The position numbers were made by a program, and so were the translations under genes. Positions 61,856 to 64,000 of a DNA stretch of 64,000 nt are shown piece by piece (position 1 is the stretch's first letter; every line of letters starts with the position of its first letter). This DNA comes from Methanomassiliicoccales archaeon UBA280 (GTDB lineage Archaea; Thermoplasmatota; Thermoplasmata; SG8-5). The notes under the pieces were generated by a model, which did no database searches, was not told where the DNA came from, and worked only from the letters and a program-made list of their open reading frames with translations. The stretch is taken from positions 13,771 through 77,770 of the forward strand of contig DAKD01000005.1 in assembly GCA_002499085.1 (NCBI GenBank), read 5' to 3'.

Positions 61856-62875
61856 ATGTTCTGCGTCCAGTGCGGTTCGGAGGAGAAGCTCTACGGCCAT
61901 CTATGCAGGAAATGCCTTCTCTCGAAGGAGCTGATAATGCCGCCGGACCGCATCGTGGTCGAGGTATGCCGGACCTGCGGCCGCGTCATGGACGGCTCGG
62001 TGTGGAAGAACGCCCTGCCGGAGGACATTGCCGTGAAGCTGCTCGGCGCCGGGACAAGGAAGCTGGGCCAAGTAAGATCAGTGAGATGGAGCGTGCCATA
62101 CCTGCCCCCGGAGAAGGGCGAGCACAGGGTGATGTGCACGGCCGTGCTCACCATCGAGGACGACGAGATATCCCAGGAACGGGAAGTACTCATCAGGATA
62201 AGGCCCGGGTGCTGCACATCCTGCTCCAGGCAGAGCGGCGACTATTACGAGGCCGTGATCCAGCTGCGCATCGAGGGCATTGCGGCCAAGGACGCGTTGG
62301 TCGAGCTTGCCGAGGAGAACGTCATCGTGCAGCGCATGGCCGAGGAACATTCCTCATCCGACGAGAAGGCATTCATCACCAAACAGTCGCTGGTCAAGGG
62401 CGGCATCGACTATTACGTGGGTTCGCTGGCGATGGCCAGGGCCATAGCCGGCAAGATACGGGCACTCACGGGCGCGAGCGTGCTCGAGTCTCCCTCGCTC
62501 GTGGGCCAGAAGGACGGCGTGGACATGTACAGGAACTCGATACTCGTCAAGCTTCCGGCGCTCAGGGAGGGCGATGTCGTGGCCTATGATAAGAAGGTCC
62601 ATGTCGTCGAGGAGTCCGATTCCAAGGTCACAGTGCTGAAAAACGTCTCCAACGGACAGATAGTCCGGGTGAGGTCCGACGACCCCAGGATGAAGCCTGT
62701 TTCCAAATTCAGGGACATCAGGGAGGCGGTGGTCGTGACCCATGACAAAACCACGGTGCAGGTGCTGGACCCGGACAGCATGGCCGCCGTGACGCTGCAA
62801 AAGCCGCCTTACCTGAAGAGGATAGGCGAGCATGTCCAGGTCGTCAGGTACGACGGCCAGCTCCATGCCGTGTGA
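61856..62875 (+). CDS. nmd3: NMD3-family ribosome export/assembly protein
   Basis: The 339-residue protein starts MFCVQCGSEEKLYGHLCRKC and has further CxxC pairs in EVCRTCGRVMD and RPGCCTSCSRQSGDYYEAVI, the zinc array of NMD3. In eukaryotes NMD3 is the 60S export adaptor, and the archaeal form probably acts in 50S maturation. ATG 61856 follows ggggtga. The last 32 bases overlap the antisense end of the decayed Rhs core. Confidence 0.95.
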   Translation: MFCVQCGSEEKLYGHLCRKCLLSKELIMPPDRIVVEVCRTCGRVMDGSVWKNALPEDIAVKLLGAGTRKLGQVRSVRWSVPYLPPEKGEHRVMCTAVLTIEDDEISQEREVLIRIRPGCCTSCSRQSGDYYEAVIQLRIEGIAAKDALVELAEENVIVQRMAEEHSSSDEKAFITKQSLVKGGIDYYVGSLAMARAIAGKIRALTGASVLESPSLVGQKDGVDMYRNSILVKLPALREGDVVAYDKKVHVVEESDSKVTVLKNVSNGQIVRVRSDDPRMKPVSKFRDIREAVVVTHDKTTVQVLDPDSMAAVTLQKPPYLKRIGEHVQVVRYDGQLHAV

Positions 62876-63119
62876 CGCGAGGCCGATGAAAGGGGGTGCA
62901 GCCCATAGGTAATTTTCCGCTCGGATCCCCCCCGCAGTACGCGTACATGTTTGGTCCATCGACCATGCTGGCGGGGTCGGGCTGGAGGAACCGCCCCAGG
63001 TTCGCATCGTAGCTCCTCGCCCGGTAGTAATAAACCCCAGTCTGCCAGTCGTACTCGCGGCCTCTATCATTTATTCCACAGACAAGGATTGGTATAATTT
63101 CTGTGGAATTGAGATACAT
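62844..63119 (-). pseudogene. Decayed orphan Rhs core fragment
   Basis: The 91-residue frame holds an Rhs core end: YDWQTGVYYYRARSYDANLG, RFLQPDPASMVDGPNMYAYC. The boundary is damaged. Where the intact copy has GNGPVNNRDPSGLE, this one has only GGDPSGKLPM, and the frame then runs antisense into nmd3. No toxin domain remains. Its ATG follows directly after the stop of the putative immunity gene. It looks like the displaced older tip left behind when the new tip/immunity pair was gained. Confidence 0.75.
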
Positions 63120-63344
63120 TTATAACATCCTGCCTTTTGAAATCACTATCAATTCAACAAATAAGTATATTCCCAGAATTAATGCAGAGGAGACAATGAA
63201 GAAGGTAATGAGATGAATTGCTCCAAGCCTGCTTGAAATCACTGCGCTTACCGCCAAACACATAAAGACAAAAATAACTAATATTCCAGTTATTCTCCTG
63301 TAGTGTGTTTCATACCGGGAGACAATCTCTTTTAAGGATTTCAT
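63120..63344 (-). CDS. Small two-TM membrane protein, putative immunity protein of the Rhs tip
   Basis: The 74-residue protein has a short basic N-terminus (MKSLKEIVSRYETHYRRITG) and two hydrophobic helices (about 20-38 and 46-66). Its start overlaps the stop of the Rhs tip gene by four bases, so the two are translated as a pair. By analogy with polymorphic toxin loci, the small gene directly after an Rhs tip is normally the immunity protein. A membrane immunity protein would suit a membrane-active or periplasmic-type toxin. Function is inferred from position only. Confidence 0.6.
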   Translation of the reverse strand: MKSLKEIVSRYETHYRRITGILVIFVFMCLAVSAVISSRLGAIHLITFFIVSSALILGIYLFVELIVISKGRML

Positions 63345-63910
63345 AATATTGCCACCTTATATTTCCCATGCCGTTCCCATAAGTGTGAAGGTACGCCACC
63401 TCTTGTGTTTCCTCCGTAATCCAGCATTATATTCTCCTTATTAACTCCAGCTATTGAATTCCAGGCGTCTATTCCACCATGGTATGCATTAGGACTTCTA
63501 CAATAATTATCTTCACACCAGTTCTCATCCAAAGTCTCCAATTCAGCCAGCGGTGTAATGAAATCGCAAACCATCCCAAATAATGTGCAATAAAAGGTTC
63601 CTGTTTTTATACAATAACGCTTGTTCTCTTCTCCGTCTGGCCACCAATATATCTCTATCTGGGGTGAGAAGGCTGTTCCTCCTACTTGGCACCAAACTAC
63701 ACAACCGCCAAATTCCAATCCGCTCGGATCCCTGTTATTCACCGGCCCGTTCCCGCAGTACGCGTACATGTTCGGTCCATCGACCATGCCGGCGGGGTCC
63801 CTCTGTAAAAACCTCCCGAGGTGGGAATCGTATGACCTCGCCCTGTAGTAATAAACCCCGGTCTGCCAGTCGTACTTTTGATGAATGAAATTGTGGTTGG
63901 CATTGCTCAT
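63341..63910 (-). CDS. Orphan Rhs core tip with novel cysteine-rich C-terminal (putative toxin) domain
   Basis: The 189-residue protein has an Rhs core end (about 12-60: YDWQTGVYYYRARSYDSHLG, RFLQRDPAGMVDGPNMYAYC) that finishes with the boundary PVNNRDPSGLE, an exact PxxxxDPxGL motif. After it comes a unique domain of about 125 residues with eight or nine cysteines (GGCVVWCQ, KRYCIK, TFYCTL, NWCEDNYC) and the end YGGNTRGGVPSHLWERHGKY. I recognise no toxin family. There is no upstream Rhs barrel in frame: a stop precedes the ATG. AT content rises after the motif, which points to transfer. Confidence 0.72.
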   Translation of the reverse strand: MSNANHNFIHQKYDWQTGVYYYRARSYDSHLGRFLQRDPAGMVDGPNMYAYCGNGPVNNRDPSGLEFGGCVVWCQVGGTAFSPQIEIYWWPDGEENKRYCIKTGTFYCTLFGMVCDFITPLAELETLDENWCEDNYCRSPNAYHGGIDAWNSIAGVNKENIMLDYGGNTRGGVPSHLWERHGKYKVAIL

Positions 63911-63961
63911 CTTCGTGCCACCTCACTCTGATTCTCCCGGGCAATTCTGTGATATTTTTTT

Positions 63962-63975
63962 AATTTTTTGATATA
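63962..63975 (-). promoter_or_regulatory. Possible TATA box of the Rhs tip gene
   Basis: Read on the minus strand, gggtatatcaaaaa is the best box before ATG 63910. It would give a leader of about 30 bases. If used, the tip is expressed as a separate gene and not as part of a long Rhs protein beyond the window. Confidence 0.4.
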
Positions 63976-64000
63976 CCCTAACTTTGACAGTTAAAGGTTA

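Overview
The window is archaeal chromosomal DNA. Supporting genes are the ribosomal protein and RNA polymerase set L18e-L13-S9-RpoN, deoxyhypusine synthase, a single MCM helicase followed by DUF424 and NMD3, the PurS/PurL/PurQ split FGAM synthase, and an archaeal tRNA-Pro(GGG). Many genes have an A/T-rich TATA-like box about 25-30 bases before the start codon and appear leaderless. The gene mix (fused formimidoyltransferase-cyclodeaminase, DUF835 proteins, KaiC-like pairs, large PKD/CARDB surface proteins, high GC) resembles lineages of Thermoplasmatota. That placement is an inference, not proven here.

Layout. 0-5 kb: flippase (partial), MscS channel, prepilin peptidase, pyrKD. 5-12 kb: a 7TM protein paired with a Ras-like GTPase, an MFS transporter, adenosine-specific kinase, a TPR protein. 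12-19 kb: CPA2 antiporter, a three-gene cassette for a diacetamido uronic acid type sugar, Toprim and DUF167 proteins, a short LarC-like protein, MarC. 19-26.4 kb: a possible short RNA, tandem repeats, purS-purL-purQ, a subtilase, purC, a TatD-like hydrolase, tRNA-Pro. 26.5-28.05 kb: an AT-rich membrane-protein gene between about 95-bp inverted repeats. 28-30.5 kb: rpoN, S9, L13, L18e (minus strand) and deoxyhypusine synthase (plus strand). 30.8-32.8 kb: a membrane protein with RING-like and DUF835 domains. 33.2-43.5 kb: an AT-rich island of three large secreted proteins between 26-bp direct repeats. 44-45.6 kb: a KaiC-like ATPase and a partner with a degenerate Walker A. 46-48.7 kb: FTCD and MobB. 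48.7-59.1 kb: four large surface or secreted proteins including a caspase-like protease. 59.4-62.9 kb: MCM-DUF424-NMD3. 62.8-64 kb: an Rhs-type toxin tip with a putative immunity protein and a decayed second core.

Intergenic DNA is unusually rich in dispersed structured repeats. I separate five families: R1, CTAG-rich palindromic units of 130-250 bp (3 copies); R2, gtaaac...gtttac hairpins (2 copies); R3, the inverted repeats at 26.5/28.0 kb; R4, units of about 190-250 bp (5 copies, both orientations); and R5, short GC palindromes ending in ggggcat. No transposase or integrase gene is visible.

The strongest candidates for something new are the archaeal Rhs tip/immunity cassette at the right end, the inverted-repeat element at 26.5-28.05 kb, and the 10-kb AT-rich surface-protein island with its duplicated flanks. 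The GTPase/7TM pair and the R1 and R4 repeat families come next.
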